From: Streptomyces puniciscabiei
GTDB lineage: Bacteria > Actinomycetota > Actinomycetes > Streptomycetales > Streptomycetaceae
Assembly: GCF_006715785.1 (NCBI RefSeq)
Contig: NZ_VFNX01000003.1
Span: 1-64,000, forward strand
Reading direction: 5' to 3'
DNA: 64,000 nucleotides
Part shown: positions 16,352 through 24,901 of the stretch, one piece after another
How the letters are laid out: every line of letters starts with the position of its first letter
How positions within the stretch are numbered: position 1 is the stretch's first letter
Translations under genes and position numbers: made by a program
The notes under the pieces: generated by a model
The model's database searches: none
Seen by the model: only the letters and a program-made list of their open reading frames with translations
What the model was told of the DNA's origin: nothing

Positions 16352-17353
16352 TCAGGTGGACTCACGCTGGACCACCGAGGCGCCCAGGACCTTGTGCACC
16401 TCCGGCTCGGCGCCGGGGTCGCGGACGGCCCGGTCGACCAGTTCGGCCAGGTCGCGGCCCGAGGGCAGTTCGATGTGCACCGTGCTCAGGCGGGGCCGCA
16501 GCAGCCGGCCGAGCATCAGGTCGTCGGCGCCGATCACGGCCACGTCGTCGGGGATGCGCACACCCGCGTCCTGCAGGGCGCGCATCAGGAGCATCGCGTA
16601 CTCGTCGTTGTAGGCGAACACCGCGTCCAGCCCCGACTCGCGCCAGCGGGCGGCCAGTTGGGCGGCCGATTCCTCCGTGTACGCGAGCGGCAGCCGCGTG
16701 ACGACGGCGTCCGTGCCCTGCAGCGCCCGTCGGACACCGGCGAGCCGGGGCCGGGAGTACGCCTCCAGGCCGGACTCCTCGGGCACCACGACACCGATCC
16801 GTCGTCGCCCCCGGGCGTGCAGATGGGCACCCGCGCACTCACCGACGGCGGCGTGGTCCATGAGCAGGGCATGCGCGCCGTCGACCCGTTCGGGGCCGAG
16901 GGTGAGCACGGCCCGGGCACCGGAGCGCTTGAGGACGCCGACGCCCTGCGGCCCGAGTTCCGCACCCGGCACCAGGACGGCGACCGGCCGCAACTCCGCC
17001 CAGGCGCGGGCGGCTTCGTCACCCTGGAGGCCGACGCTGCCGTACTGCACGACGGTGTAGTCGAGCCGGCCGAGCCCCCACTGCAGCTCGTTGAGGAACC
17101 CGCTGTAGAGCGGGCCCACCGGGATCGCCGGGGCGGGCATGAGGACCATACGGCTGTGTCCGGCGCGCAGGCTGCGGGCGGCGGCGTGCGGGACGTACCC
17201 CAGTTCCCGCGCGGCCTCGCGCACGCGGCGGCGCGTCGGTTCGCTGATCCGTACGGCGCTGGTGTTGTTGAGGACGTAGGACACGGTCGCGCGCGAGACG
17301 CCCGCCAGGCGGGCCACATCGGCACTCGTGGGCGTGTTCGGTATCTGCACCAT
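16352..17353 (-). CDS. LacI-family transcriptional regulator
   Basis: A 333-residue repressor. The N-terminal helix-turn-helix is TSADVARLAGVSRATVSYVL (residues 7-26), followed by a hinge helix ending AARSLRAGHSRMV. The rest is a periplasmic-binding-protein-like sensor with VIGADDLMLGRLLRPRLSTV near the C-terminus. Start ATG 17353; an ATG at 17365 is an alternative and neither has a good ribosome site. It is transcribed toward the aldehyde dehydrogenase gene, 170 bases away. Effector unknown. Confidence 0.88.
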   Translation of the reverse strand: MVQIPNTPTSADVARLAGVSRATVSYVLNNTSAVRISEPTRRRVREAARELGYVPHAAARSLRAGHSRMVLMPAPAIPVGPLYSGFLNELQWGLGRLDYTVVQYGSVGLQGDEAARAWAELRPVAVLVPGAELGPQGVGVLKRSGARAVLTLGPERVDGAHALLMDHAAVGECAGAHLHARGRRRIGVVVPEESGLEAYSRPRLAGVRRALQGTDAVVTRLPLAYTEESAAQLAARWRESGLDAVFAYNDEYAMLLMRALQDAGVRIPDDVAVIGADDLMLGRLLRPRLSTVHIELPSGRDLAELVDRAVRDPGAEPEVHKVLGASVVQREST

Positions 17354-17471
17354 GACAGACCGCATCTTGGCAGAGGGGCGGGGGCCGGGAAGAGGCGGGG
17401 CAGCGTGGTTCACCGTTCGACGGAATCCGCCGCCGGAGCAGTCGCCGGAGCACCCGGAGCAGTCGGCTGTG

Positions 17472-17513
17472 CGAACGCGTTCGTGACGAACTTGTTCGCT
17501 ACGAACACGTTCG
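17472..17513. promoter_or_regulatory. Three tandem TetR operator palindromes
   Basis: CGAACGCGTTCG (17472-17483), CGAACTTGTTCG (17487-17498) and CGAACACGTTCG (17502-17513) are copies of CGAAC-N2-GTTCG repeated at an exact 15-bp period. The last ends 13 bases before the TetR start codon, indicating autoregulation by several dimers. Confidence 0.8.
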
Positions 17514-17526
17514 TTACGCTGGCGGC

Positions 17527-18189
17527 ATGACCGCTTCTCCCCGCTCCCGCCGCGAGCGCCCCGCCAAGCCCGCCCTGACCCGGGAGGGCATCGTCGCCGC
17601 CGCCGTCGCGATCCTGCGCGCGGAAGGGCTGCGGAAGGTGACCATGCGGCGGCTGGCACAGGAACTCGACACCGGCCCGGCCTCGCTGTACGTCTACGTC
17701 CGCAACACCGACGAACTGCACGCGGCCGTCCTGGACGAGCTGCTCGGCGGGCTCGCCCCGGCCCCGGCCGAGGGCACCTGGCGGGAGCGGCTGGAGCAGG
17801 TGCTCACCGGCTACACCGCGATGCTCCTGGAGCATCCGAGCCTGGCCCGCTCGGCGCTCACGGCGTGGCCGAGCGGGCCGCACTATCTGCGGCTCATCGA
17901 GACCCTGCTGGGCCTGCTCCAGTCGGGCGGGGTGCCCCGCGCACAGGCCGCGTGGGGCGTCGACCTGCTGCTGCAGCACGCCGCCGCGACCGCCGCCGAG
18001 CACGCCGGGGAGGACACCCCGGGCGGCTTGCAGGCTCTGGCCCACGCCCTGCGCGAGGCACCGTCCGGCACCCATCCGCACATCGCCGCGAGCGCCGAGG
18101 CACTGCTCTCCGGCGCCCCCGAGGCCCGCCTGTCCTGGGCCTTCCAGACCCTGATCAACGGCATCGAGCGCACCGCCGTACCCGACTGA
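17527..18189 (+). CDS. TetR-family transcriptional regulator
   Basis: A 220-residue repressor. The helix-turn-helix lies at about residues 20-65: GIVAAAVAILRAEGLRKVTM then LAQELDTGPASLYVYVRN. The C-terminal ligand domain resembles TetR_C_1 members that control drug resistance. The start at ATG 17527 falls just after three operator palindromes. It sits 17 bases upstream of a flavin monooxygenase gene on the same strand and probably represses it as well as itself until a small molecule binds. Confidence 0.9.
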   Translation: MTASPRSRRERPAKPALTREGIVAAAVAILRAEGLRKVTMRRLAQELDTGPASLYVYVRNTDELHAAVLDELLGGLAPAPAEGTWRERLEQVLTGYTAMLLEHPSLARSALTAWPSGPHYLRLIETLLGLLQSGGVPRAQAAWGVDLLLQHAAATAAEHAGEDTPGGLQALAHALREAPSGTHPHIAASAEALLSGAPEARLSWAFQTLINGIERTAVPD

Positions 18190-18206
18190 CCCGCCAGGAG
18201 GCCCCC

Positions 18207-19352
18207 ATGACCACCAGCCACCCCCACCACCCGATCGCCGTCGTCGGCGCGGGCCTCGGCGGGCTCGCGCTCGCCCGTGTGCTGCACGTGCACGGCATCG
18301 AGGCAGCCCTCCTCGACCTGGACCCCGCGCCGACCGCCCGGACCCAGGGCGGCATGCTCGACATCCACGACGACTCCGGGCAGGAGGCGCTGCGGGCGGC
18401 CGGGCTGCACGAGGAGTTCCTGAAGCGCGTCCATCCCGGGGGCCAGGCCCTGCGCGTCCTGGACCGGCACGCCACCGTCCGGCTCGCCGAGGACGACGAC
18501 GGCTCCGGCGGGCGGCCCGAGATCGACCGCGGCGACCTGCGCGAGCTGCTGCTCGGCTCCCTGCCCGAGGGCACGATCCACTGGGGCGCCAAGGTCACCG
18601 GCGCGCGCCCGCTGGGCCACGGCCGGCACGAGGTCGCGCTCGCGGACGGCACCATCTTCACGACGGACCTGCTCGTCGGCGCGGACGGCGCCTGGTCCCG
18701 GATCCGCCCGCTCCTCACCGCCGCCCGGCCCGCCTACACGGGCGTGTCCTTCGTCGAGGCCGACCTGCTCGACGCGGATCTGCGGCATCCGGCGAGCGCG
18801 GCGGTCGTCGGCGGCGGGATGCTCTTCGCTCTCGACGCGGGCCGCGGATTCCTCGCGCACCGCGAGACCGACGGCAGTCTGCACGTGTACGCGGCCGTCG
18901 AGGCACCGGAGGACTGGCTGGACGGCATCGACTTCGGCGACACCGAAGCGGCGAAGGCGGCGGTGCTGAAGGAGTTCGACGGCTTCGACGAGAGCCTGCG
19001 GGCCCTCGTCGCCGACGCGGACGGGGCGCTGGTGCCCCGGCGGATCCACGCGCTGCCGGTCGGCCACCGCTGGGACCGGGTGCCCGGGGTCACCCTGCTC
19101 GGCGACGCGGCCCATCTGATGTCGCCGTTCGCGGGCGAGGGCGCCAATCTGGCCCTCCTCGACGGCGCCGAACTGGGCCTCGCCGTGACCGCGCACCCCG
19201 GCGACACCGAGGCCGCGCTGGCCGCCTACGAGGACCGGATGTTCCGGCGCGCGGAGGCGTCCGCGGCGGAGTCCGCGCACAGCGCCGCCCTGCTGTTCCG
19301 CGCGGACGCGCCCCAGGGGCTGCTCGACATGTTCGGCGGCCGGGACGGCTGA
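18207..19352 (+). CDS. FAD-dependent monooxygenase (TetX-like)
   Basis: A 381-residue flavoprotein hydroxylase. The FAD Rossmann motif AVVGAGLGGLALARVL is at residues 11-26, the NADPH/FAD motif is EIDRGDLRELLL (about 108), and the GD motif is LLGDAAHLMSPFAGEGANLA (about 295). The pattern is closest to TetX-type tetracycline-modifying and related small-molecule hydroxylases. ATG 18207 behind AGGAGG, directly downstream of a TetR gene. The pair looks like a substrate-inducible modification unit. The substrate is not proven, so a resistance role is only a possibility. Confidence 0.87.
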   Translation: MTTSHPHHPIAVVGAGLGGLALARVLHVHGIEAALLDLDPAPTARTQGGMLDIHDDSGQEALRAAGLHEEFLKRVHPGGQALRVLDRHATVRLAEDDDGSGGRPEIDRGDLRELLLGSLPEGTIHWGAKVTGARPLGHGRHEVALADGTIFTTDLLVGADGAWSRIRPLLTAARPAYTGVSFVEADLLDADLRHPASAAVVGGGMLFALDAGRGFLAHRETDGSLHVYAAVEAPEDWLDGIDFGDTEAAKAAVLKEFDGFDESLRALVADADGALVPRRIHALPVGHRWDRVPGVTLLGDAAHLMSPFAGEGANLALLDGAELGLAVTAHPGDTEAALAAYEDRMFRRAEASAAESAHSAALLFRADAPQGLLDMFGGRDG

Positions 19353-19927
19353 CGGACGCGGAGCAGGGCTCCGACCGGCAGGAGCACGGGGTGGCGACCG
19401 AACCGCGGCCCAGCGGGAAGCCCCGTGCGAATCGCCGCGCCGCAGTACGGCACGGCGGCCACGCCGATCGGACCACGCGCCCAGCAGACCGACCGCGCCC
19501 GGATCCCCGCGGGGCGGCCGCGTGACGGGTCTGGGCCGAGGCTGGTTGAACCCATGAGGGGCGTAGGCCCCCGCTCGGCCGGGCGGCCGGATGGGTCGAC
19601 GCTCAGCCGGCCGAGCCTGCGAACGGGCTCGGCCGGTACCACGACAAGGCGGCCGCATGACGGATCCCTGCCCGGCGCAACGAGCGAGCGCCCCGGGGTG
19701 GTCGATGGCCGGCAACAAAAAGGGACCCGCGGGGCATCGGCCACCGGCGCAACGCCTGAGCGGCCTGGCAGGCCTCGATCACCCGCCCAACGCGCGAGTG
19801 GCCCGGCCGGCTTCGATCGGATGCGACGCATCACTGACCCGCAGGCTTCGACCACCCACGCAACACCCGGGCAAGGCCACACGCGCCGAGCCCTGCACCG
19901 AGCCCCCTGACGATCGCCGACCCGAGC
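19353..19927. repeat. 575-base gap between convergent genes with hairpin and degenerate repeats
   Basis: No convincing gene. CCGGCCGAGCC (19607-19617) and GGCTCGGCCGG (19626-19636) form a perfect 11-bp stem with an 8-base loop. From about 19677 a motif of about 35 bases, opening YGCAACG and containing YTCGATC, recurs imperfectly near 19677, 19748 and 19786. It looks like an eroded tandem repeat. The stem may serve as terminator for the flanking convergent genes. Confidence 0.45.
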
Positions 19928-20590
19928 TCAGCGGGGCGGTCTCGTGCCGGTGACCCGGGCGACCAGGTCGATCCAGCCGGCCTCCAGCCGCTCCATGGGC
20001 ATCCCGCACTGCCTGGTCTGGTGGTGGATCAGGGCCGGGTCGAGCGAGTTGAGCAGGGTCTGGGACAGCAGTTCGCAGTCGGCGTCCGGCACGATCTGCC
20101 GCAGCAGCATCGTGACGTGGGTGCGCAGCGCGGTGACCGCAGGGTGGGAGAACCGGCGGGTCGGCTCCGTCTGGGCGCCCAGGAACAGGTCGAGCTGCTC
20201 GACCCTGCGGTACAGCACCGCCACGCCGAACGCCCGCAGACGCTCCAGGGGCAGCGCTCCTGGCCCCAGCGGCGGGGGCCCGCCCAGGAAGTCGGCCTGC
20301 AGCTTCCGGTCCGAGTGGTCGAGCAGGGACATCAGCAGTCCCGTCCGGTCGCCGAAGCGGCGGAAGACCGTCCCCTTGCCCACCTGGGCCGCCGCCGCGA
20401 CCGCTTCCATGGTCACCCCGGCCACTCCGTGCTCCGCGATCAGCCGCGCGGCGGCCTCCAGCAGCCGGGCCCGGTTGCGCGCCGCGTCGGCCCGCAGGGA
20501 AGGCTCCTCGGGCCCCATGCCGACCTCGAGCAACTGAGGGGCGTCGAGGGGTTCTTGAGGCGGCGGGAAGGGCGGCAGGGCGCTGGACAT
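19928..20590 (-). CDS. TetR-family transcriptional regulator
   Basis: A 220-residue repressor. After a proline-rich N-terminus, the DNA-binding domain reads RARLLEAAARLIAEHGVAG, then AAAAQVGKGTVFRRFGDRTG. The C-terminus is an all-helical ligand domain. Start ATG 20590 was chosen over 20617, which reads into the promoter region. It is divergent from an FMN reductase gene; two dyad operators lie between them, so it probably represses both genes and is released by a quinone or similar electrophile (inference). Confidence 0.88.
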   Translation of the reverse strand: MSSALPPFPPPQEPLDAPQLLEVGMGPEEPSLRADAARNRARLLEAAARLIAEHGVAGVTMEAVAAAAQVGKGTVFRRFGDRTGLLMSLLDHSDRKLQADFLGGPPPLGPGALPLERLRAFGVAVLYRRVEQLDLFLGAQTEPTRRFSHPAVTALRTHVTMLLRQIVPDADCELLSQTLLNSLDPALIHHQTRQCGMPMERLEAGWIDLVARVTGTRPPR

Positions 20591-20610
20591 GAAGACAGCG
20601 TAAAGCATCG

Positions 20611-20670
20611 GGAACAAAACTGGACCAGGGTCCGGTTAGAGTCGTACAACATAACCGGACCTCGGTCCGG
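20611..20670 (+). promoter_or_regulatory. Two TetR operators with a sigma-R-like promoter
   Basis: Operator 1 is GGACC-AG-GGTCC (20622-20633). Operator 2 is CCGGACC-TC-GGTCCGG (20655-20670), with perfect 7-bp arms. A GGAAC (20611-20615) and GTT (20635-20637) 19 bases apart on the plus strand fit a SigR-type promoter with operator 1 in its spacer. Both divergent genes could be repressed from here. Confidence 0.65.
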
Positions 20671-20708
20671 ATCGTAACGGCGATGTTTCAGCCTCCTTGG
20701 AGTTCCCC

Positions 20709-21293
20709 ATGTCGGTTCGCATCCTCGCGCTCGTCGGCAGCCTTCGTGCCGGTTCGGCCAACCGCCAGCTCGCCGAGGCCGCCGCCAAGCTCGCTCCGGC
20801 GGGAGCCGAGGTCGTGGTCCACGAGGGCCTGGCCGACGTCCCCTTCTACAACGAGGACATCGACGTCGAGGGCAGCGTCCCGGCCGCCGCCGCCGAGCTG
20901 CGCGAGGCCGCGCGGGCCGCCGACGCCTTCCTGCTCTTCTCCCCCGAGTACAACGGCACCATCCCGGCCGTCCTGAAGAACGCCATCGACTGGCTGTCCC
21001 GCCCGTACCGCGCCGGCGCCTTCGGTGACAAGCCGGTCGCCGTGATCGGCACCGCCTTCGGCCAGTACGGCGGCGTCTGGGCGCAGGACGAGGCCCGCAA
21101 GGCCGTGGGCATCGCCGGCGGCAGGGTGATCGAGGACATCAAGCTGTCCATCCCGGGCTCCCTGACCCGCTTCGCCGAGACCCACCCGGTCGACGACGCC
21201 GAGGTCGCCGCCCAGCTGACCGAGGTCGTCGCCCGGCTGAGCGAGTTCGTCGCCCGGCCGCACGGCGACGCTGGCGAGGCCGCGGCCGCCTGA
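20709..21293 (+). CDS. NAD(P)H-dependent FMN reductase / quinone reductase
   Basis: A 194-residue flavodoxin-like enzyme. The FMN phosphate loop is VGSLRAGSANRQL (residues 8-20), and the family signature FSPEYNGTIPAVLKNAIDWL lies at about residues 77-96. Such proteins reduce FMN, quinones or chromate. Start ATG 20709 behind TTGGAG; an ATG at 20697 lacks a site. The divergent TetR, its two operators and a possible SigR promoter suggest induction by electrophile or disulfide stress. Confidence 0.9.
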   Translation: MSVRILALVGSLRAGSANRQLAEAAAKLAPAGAEVVVHEGLADVPFYNEDIDVEGSVPAAAAELREAARAADAFLLFSPEYNGTIPAVLKNAIDWLSRPYRAGAFGDKPVAVIGTAFGQYGGVWAQDEARKAVGIAGGRVIEDIKLSIPGSLTRFAETHPVDDAEVAAQLTEVVARLSEFVARPHGDAGEAAAA

Positions 21294-21464
21294 GCCGTAC
21301 GTCGAGCGTGCCCGGGGGCGACGTGACCCCGCCCGGCCCCGGAACCGGGGAGCCCCGCGCTCCCATCGCGTGACCGGCATCCGGGCGAAACCCGTACGGC
21401 AGCCCGATCGTGACGTTACCGTTCGGTAGACACAGGTCCCGGAGTCTCCCGGAGGTGCCCGCCC

Positions 21465-22886
21465 ATGACGCACGATCGTTCCGCCGGACTCGTGGAGACG
21501 TGGAGTGCGCTCGCCGACGGGGAGGTGACCTCCCGTGCGCTGGTGGAGCGGGCGCTGGCCCGGATCGAGGCCGGCCAGGGCACGTTGAACGCCTTCCGGG
21601 TCGTGCGGGCCGAGGCCGCGCTCGCCGAAGCGGACGCCGCCGACCGGGAGTTGGCCACCGGGGCGCGGCGTCCGCTGCTCGGGGTGCCGGTGGCGGTGAA
21701 GGACGACATGGACGTGGCCGGGGAGCCGACCGCGTTCGGCTGCCCCGGCGAGTTCCCCGCGGCCGCCGAGGACGGCGAGGCGGTACGGCGGCTGCGCGCG
21801 GCCGGCGCCGTGATCGTCGGCAAGACCAACACCTGCGAGCTGGGGCAGTGGCCGTTCACCGAGGGGCCCGCGTTCGGGGACACCCGCAATCCCTGGCACC
21901 CCGGGCACACGCCCGGGGGTTCGTCCGGGGGCTCGGCCGCCGCCGTCGCGGCCGGGCTCGTCCCCGCGGCGCTCGGCTCCGACGGCGCCGGCTCGGTGCG
22001 CATTCCGGCGGCCTGGACCGGTCTGGTCGGCATCAAGCCGCAGCGGGGCCGTGTCTCCACCTGGCCGCGCGGTGAGGCCTTCCAGGGCATCACGGTCAAC
22101 GGCACCCTCGCCCGGACGGTCGCGGACGCGGCCCTGCTGCTGGACGCGGCGAGCGGCAACCACGACCGCGACCCGCACCGGCCGCCCGCGCTGACAGTGG
22201 CGGACGCGGTCGGCCGCGACCCGGGCCGGCTGCGCATCGCCCTGTCCCTGAAGCCGCCGTTCACCGCCGTACCGGCCCGGCTGCACCCGGAGATCCGCGC
22301 CCGGGTCGTCGAACTCGCCGGGAAGCTCGCCGAGCTGGGGCACGACGTGGAGGAGGCCGACCCGCCGTACGGGCAGATCGGGCTGACCTTCGTGCCACGC
22401 GCCACCGCCGGTATCGCCGAGTACGTCCGCGAGGTGCCCGACCCGGCACTGCTCGATCCGCGCACCAGGGACGCGGCCCGGCTCGGCCGGCTGCTCGGCG
22501 GGGCCCCGCTCCGGGCGGCCCGGCGTGCGGAGGCGGTGCTGCACCGGCGGATCGGCCGGTTCTTCGCGTCGTACGACGTGATCCTCGCGCCCACGACGGC
22601 CGCTCCCCCGCCCCGGATCGGCGCCTTCTCCCGGCTCGGCGGGCTGGCCACCGACCGGGCGATGATCGCCGCCTGCCCGTACGCCTGGCCGTGGAACGTG
22701 CTGGGCTGGCCGGGTGTGAACGTGCCCGCCGGGTTCACCGGGGACGGTCTCCCGGTCGGCGCCCAGCTGCTCGGCCCGGCCAACAGCGAACCGCTGCTGG
22801 TTTCCGTCGCCGCCCAGCTGGAGGCGGAGCTGCGCTGGCACGACCGGTGGCCGCCGGAGCCCGCCTCGGCGACACGCGCCGCCTGA
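21465..22886 (+). CDS. Amidase signature family enzyme
   Basis: A 473-residue hydrolase of the amidase signature family. The catalytic Lys is in VPVAVKDDMDVAG (about residue 77), the glycine-serine-rich signature with the cis-Ser is PGGSSGGSAAAVAAG (about 150), and the nucleophilic Ser is in GSDGAGSVRIPAAW (about 175). The Lys-cisSer-Ser triad is therefore intact. ATG 21465 behind GGAGG. It stands alone; the substrate amide is unknown. It is not GatA, having no GatB or GatC beside it. Confidence 0.9.
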   Translation: MTHDRSAGLVETWSALADGEVTSRALVERALARIEAGQGTLNAFRVVRAEAALAEADAADRELATGARRPLLGVPVAVKDDMDVAGEPTAFGCPGEFPAAAEDGEAVRRLRAAGAVIVGKTNTCELGQWPFTEGPAFGDTRNPWHPGHTPGGSSGGSAAAVAAGLVPAALGSDGAGSVRIPAAWTGLVGIKPQRGRVSTWPRGEAFQGITVNGTLARTVADAALLLDAASGNHDRDPHRPPALTVADAVGRDPGRLRIALSLKPPFTAVPARLHPEIRARVVELAGKLAELGHDVEEADPPYGQIGLTFVPRATAGIAEYVREVPDPALLDPRTRDAARLGRLLGGAPLRAARRAEAVLHRRIGRFFASYDVILAPTTAAPPPRIGAFSRLGGLATDRAMIAACPYAWPWNVLGWPGVNVPAGFTGDGLPVGAQLLGPANSEPLLVSVAAQLEAELRWHDRWPPEPASATRAA

Positions 22887-22997
22887 CGGCCGTGTCGCAG
22901 GGACCGTGCGGCCACGGACGACGACGCGTCGATGGCCGGGCTCTCGTGGGGCGGGTGACGCGCCCGGTTGCGCCCCCGGGCCGGCGGCCTCACGCCG

Positions 22998-23426
22998 TCA
23001 CACCGTGAGCAGGCCGATTCCCAGGGCGATCAGCGCGAGGACCTTCAGGAGCTCCAGCCCCACGTACCAGAAGTGGCTGCGGGAGCGGGGCACTTCCTCA
23101 CCGGCGAGGATCCGGTCGGAACGGCGGTTGAGGCAGGGCCGGACGGCGGCCAGCTGGGCGAGGAGCAGTACGGCGACGACCGCGGTCAGCGCCGTGATCC
23201 GGGCCGGGGCACCGCCCACGGCGATCGCGGCGATGACGACGACGGCCAGCACCGCCTCCACGGTGTTCAGCGCGCGGAAGACCAGCCGGCCTATGCCCAG
23301 GCCGACCGGGATGGTCACGCCCGGTGCACGGAACTTCAGCGGCGCCTCCAGAAAGGAGATCGCCAGCACCATGCCGAGCCAGACGAAGGTGACCGCGCTC
23401 GCGGTGGCGGCGGACGTGACGTTCAT
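22998..23426 (-). CDS. Four-helix membrane protein
   Basis: A 142-residue integral membrane protein with four hydrophobic segments (about residues 8-26, 45-70, 76-95 and 120-140). A conserved-looking FLEAPLKFRAPG follows helix 1, and an RSHFWYVGLELLK motif precedes helix 4. No catalytic motif; function unknown. It lies 64 bases downstream of the cysteine-containing winged-helix regulator on the same strand, so it is probably co-transcribed with it and may be its target. Confidence 0.75.
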   Translation of the reverse strand: MNVTSAATASAVTFVWLGMVLAISFLEAPLKFRAPGVTIPVGLGIGRLVFRALNTVEAVLAVVVIAAIAVGGAPARITALTAVVAVLLLAQLAAVRPCLNRRSDRILAGEEVPRSRSHFWYVGLELLKVLALIALGIGLLTV

Positions 23427-23490
23427 GCGCGGGGCCTTTCTCCGCCGGGGGCGGCGGTGCGGTACGTGAAGGAGGGGGCAGCAACCTCGG

Positions 23491-24162
23491 CTATGCGGCC
23501 CGGGCCGCGGCCAAGTGGGCCACGCAGGAGTCGGGTTCGGCGAAGGGCTCCAGGCCGGTGGCGGTCAGCGGGGCGTCCAGCCGGGCCAACGCGCCCTGCA
23601 TCAGGCCCAGATGGAGCGGACACACCAACGTGCCGTGCTCCTCGGCCAGTTCCAGGAAGGGACAGTGCCGCAGCCGGATCCGGCGGGGCGGCCCCCCGGG
23701 GTCGTCCGCTCCCTCCGCCTGTGGGGCGAAGCCCAATTCGTCCAGCAGAGCGAGAAGTGCGGCCACCGAGCCGTCTGCCGTCGATGCCTCGGAGGAGGGC
23801 GGCGGCTTGACGAGGTGGCCGCCCCAGGCCTGGCCCGTCCGCAGGGCCTCCTCCCGCGCCGCCGCCGGGTCGGCGGACGCCCACCGGCTGAGCAGGATGC
23901 GCGCGAGCAGCCGGTAGTCACGCACGCCGCCGCGGTCCATGCCGGGACGCGCGGTGTAGACGGTGCGGGGCCGGCCCGGTCCCGGGGACGGTTCGGCGCG
24001 GCGCTCCACCAGGCCCTGGGCCACCAGGGTGTCCAGATGGAACCGCACGGTGTTCGGGTGGACGCCCATCCGCTCGGCCGTCTCCGCGACGCCGAGCGGC
24101 GACGGTGCGGCGCGCAGGACGTCCAGCACCTCTCGGCGGCGCGGGCTCTCCCGCGTGGTCAT
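23491..24162 (-). CDS. Winged-helix regulator with SufR-like cysteines
   Basis: A 223-residue regulator. Residues of about 8-60 are a winged helix (VAETAERMGVHPNTVRFHLD then LVAQGLVERR). The C-terminal half carries RHCPFLELAEEHGTLVCPLH and later PDSCVAHL: three cysteines plus histidines in the spacing seen in SufR-type repressors that bind an Fe-S cluster. A metal or Fe-S sensor is therefore likely. It is divergent from a cupin gene with a dyad operator between, and upstream of a membrane protein gene. Confidence 0.8.
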   Translation of the reverse strand: MTTRESPRRREVLDVLRAAPSPLGVAETAERMGVHPNTVRFHLDTLVAQGLVERRAEPSPGPGRPRTVYTARPGMDRGGVRDYRLLARILLSRWASADPAAAREEALRTGQAWGGHLVKPPPSSEASTADGSVAALLALLDELGFAPQAEGADDPGGPPRRIRLRHCPFLELAEEHGTLVCPLHLGLMQGALARLDAPLTATGLEPFAEPDSCVAHLAAARAA

Positions 24163-24203
24163 CGGCGAACACCTACTCCCACCTGCGCCGATTTTTCACG
24201 AAG

Positions 24204-24224
24204 CCTACATGTAGTAATTGTAGG
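24204..24224. promoter_or_regulatory. Divergent operator CCTACA-N9-TGTAGG
   Basis: CCTACA (24204-24209) and TGTAGG (24219-24224) are exact reverse complements, and CTACATGTAG nested at the left end is itself a palindrome. The AT-rich centre lies 42 bases from the regulator start and 67 from the cupin start. It is the likely binding site of the winged-helix regulator. Confidence 0.6.
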
Positions 24225-24290
24225 GTGGGCAGGGGGGCCGGCAGCGGGTACCTGTCCTCAGGGAAACGGAAGAGTCGAGGGGGACACCAG

Positions 24291-24713
24291 ATGACGTCGC
24301 GTTCCGCGACCGGCACCGGGCCGGCCGGCCGCACCGCGCGCGAGGCGGACGAGGCACGGGTGCTGTGCGACACCCGGGCCCTGGCCGAGTCTCCGCCGCT
24401 GCCGGGCGGAGTGCTGTGGAAGCTCGCCGAGAGCGGACGGCAGCTGGACGCCAACGTGGTCCGGCTCGCCCCCGGCGACCGGATCACGGCGCACACCGAG
24501 ACACAGCTGGATGTGATGCTCCTGGTCGTGTCCGGGGACGGCGTGCTCGGCGCGGGCCCCGCCGACGAGCCGCGGCCCCTCACGGAGGGCGCCCTGGCCT
24601 GGCTGCCGCACGGCGCACCGCGCAGCATCACCGCCGGGGAGACGGGCCTGACCTATGTGACCGTGCATCCGCGCCGCCCGGGAATGCGGATCGGCACCCG
24701 CCCCGGCACCTGA
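24291..24713 (+). CDS. Cupin-fold protein
   Basis: A 140-residue single-domain cupin. The barrel region runs from about residue 45 to 130. Motif 1 is reduced (RITAHTETQLDVMLLVVSGDG, with one His) and motif 2 is LAWLPHGAPRSI, also with one His. Metal binding is thus weaker than in enzymatic cupins, and a sensing or storage role is possible. ATG 24291 follows GAGGGGGA. It is divergent from the cysteine-containing regulator and probably controlled by it. Confidence 0.75.
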   Translation: MTSRSATGTGPAGRTAREADEARVLCDTRALAESPPLPGGVLWKLAESGRQLDANVVRLAPGDRITAHTETQLDVMLLVVSGDGVLGAGPADEPRPLTEGALAWLPHGAPRSITAGETGLTYVTVHPRRPGMRIGTRPGT

Positions 24714-24888
24714 CACGGGCTGCACCGGACTGCACCGGCCCGCGCCTTCCAGGGCCGTGGGCCACCAGGTCTTCATCGCATCCCCGCCGTCCACGGCCCG
24801 GCCACCACGTCCTCACCGGCCGTCGCGGTACGGCCGCCTCGACAACGCCCCCATGGCAGGCACCCCTTGCACCCCGGGAGCCGCCCAT

Positions 24889-24894
24889 TAGGGT
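24889..24894 (+). promoter_or_regulatory. -10 element for a leaderless start
   Basis: TAGGGT, exactly seven bases before the GTG at 24902 of the PemK-like gene; no ribosome site intervenes. Confidence 0.5.
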
Positions 24895-24901
24895 GCCCCC
24901 C

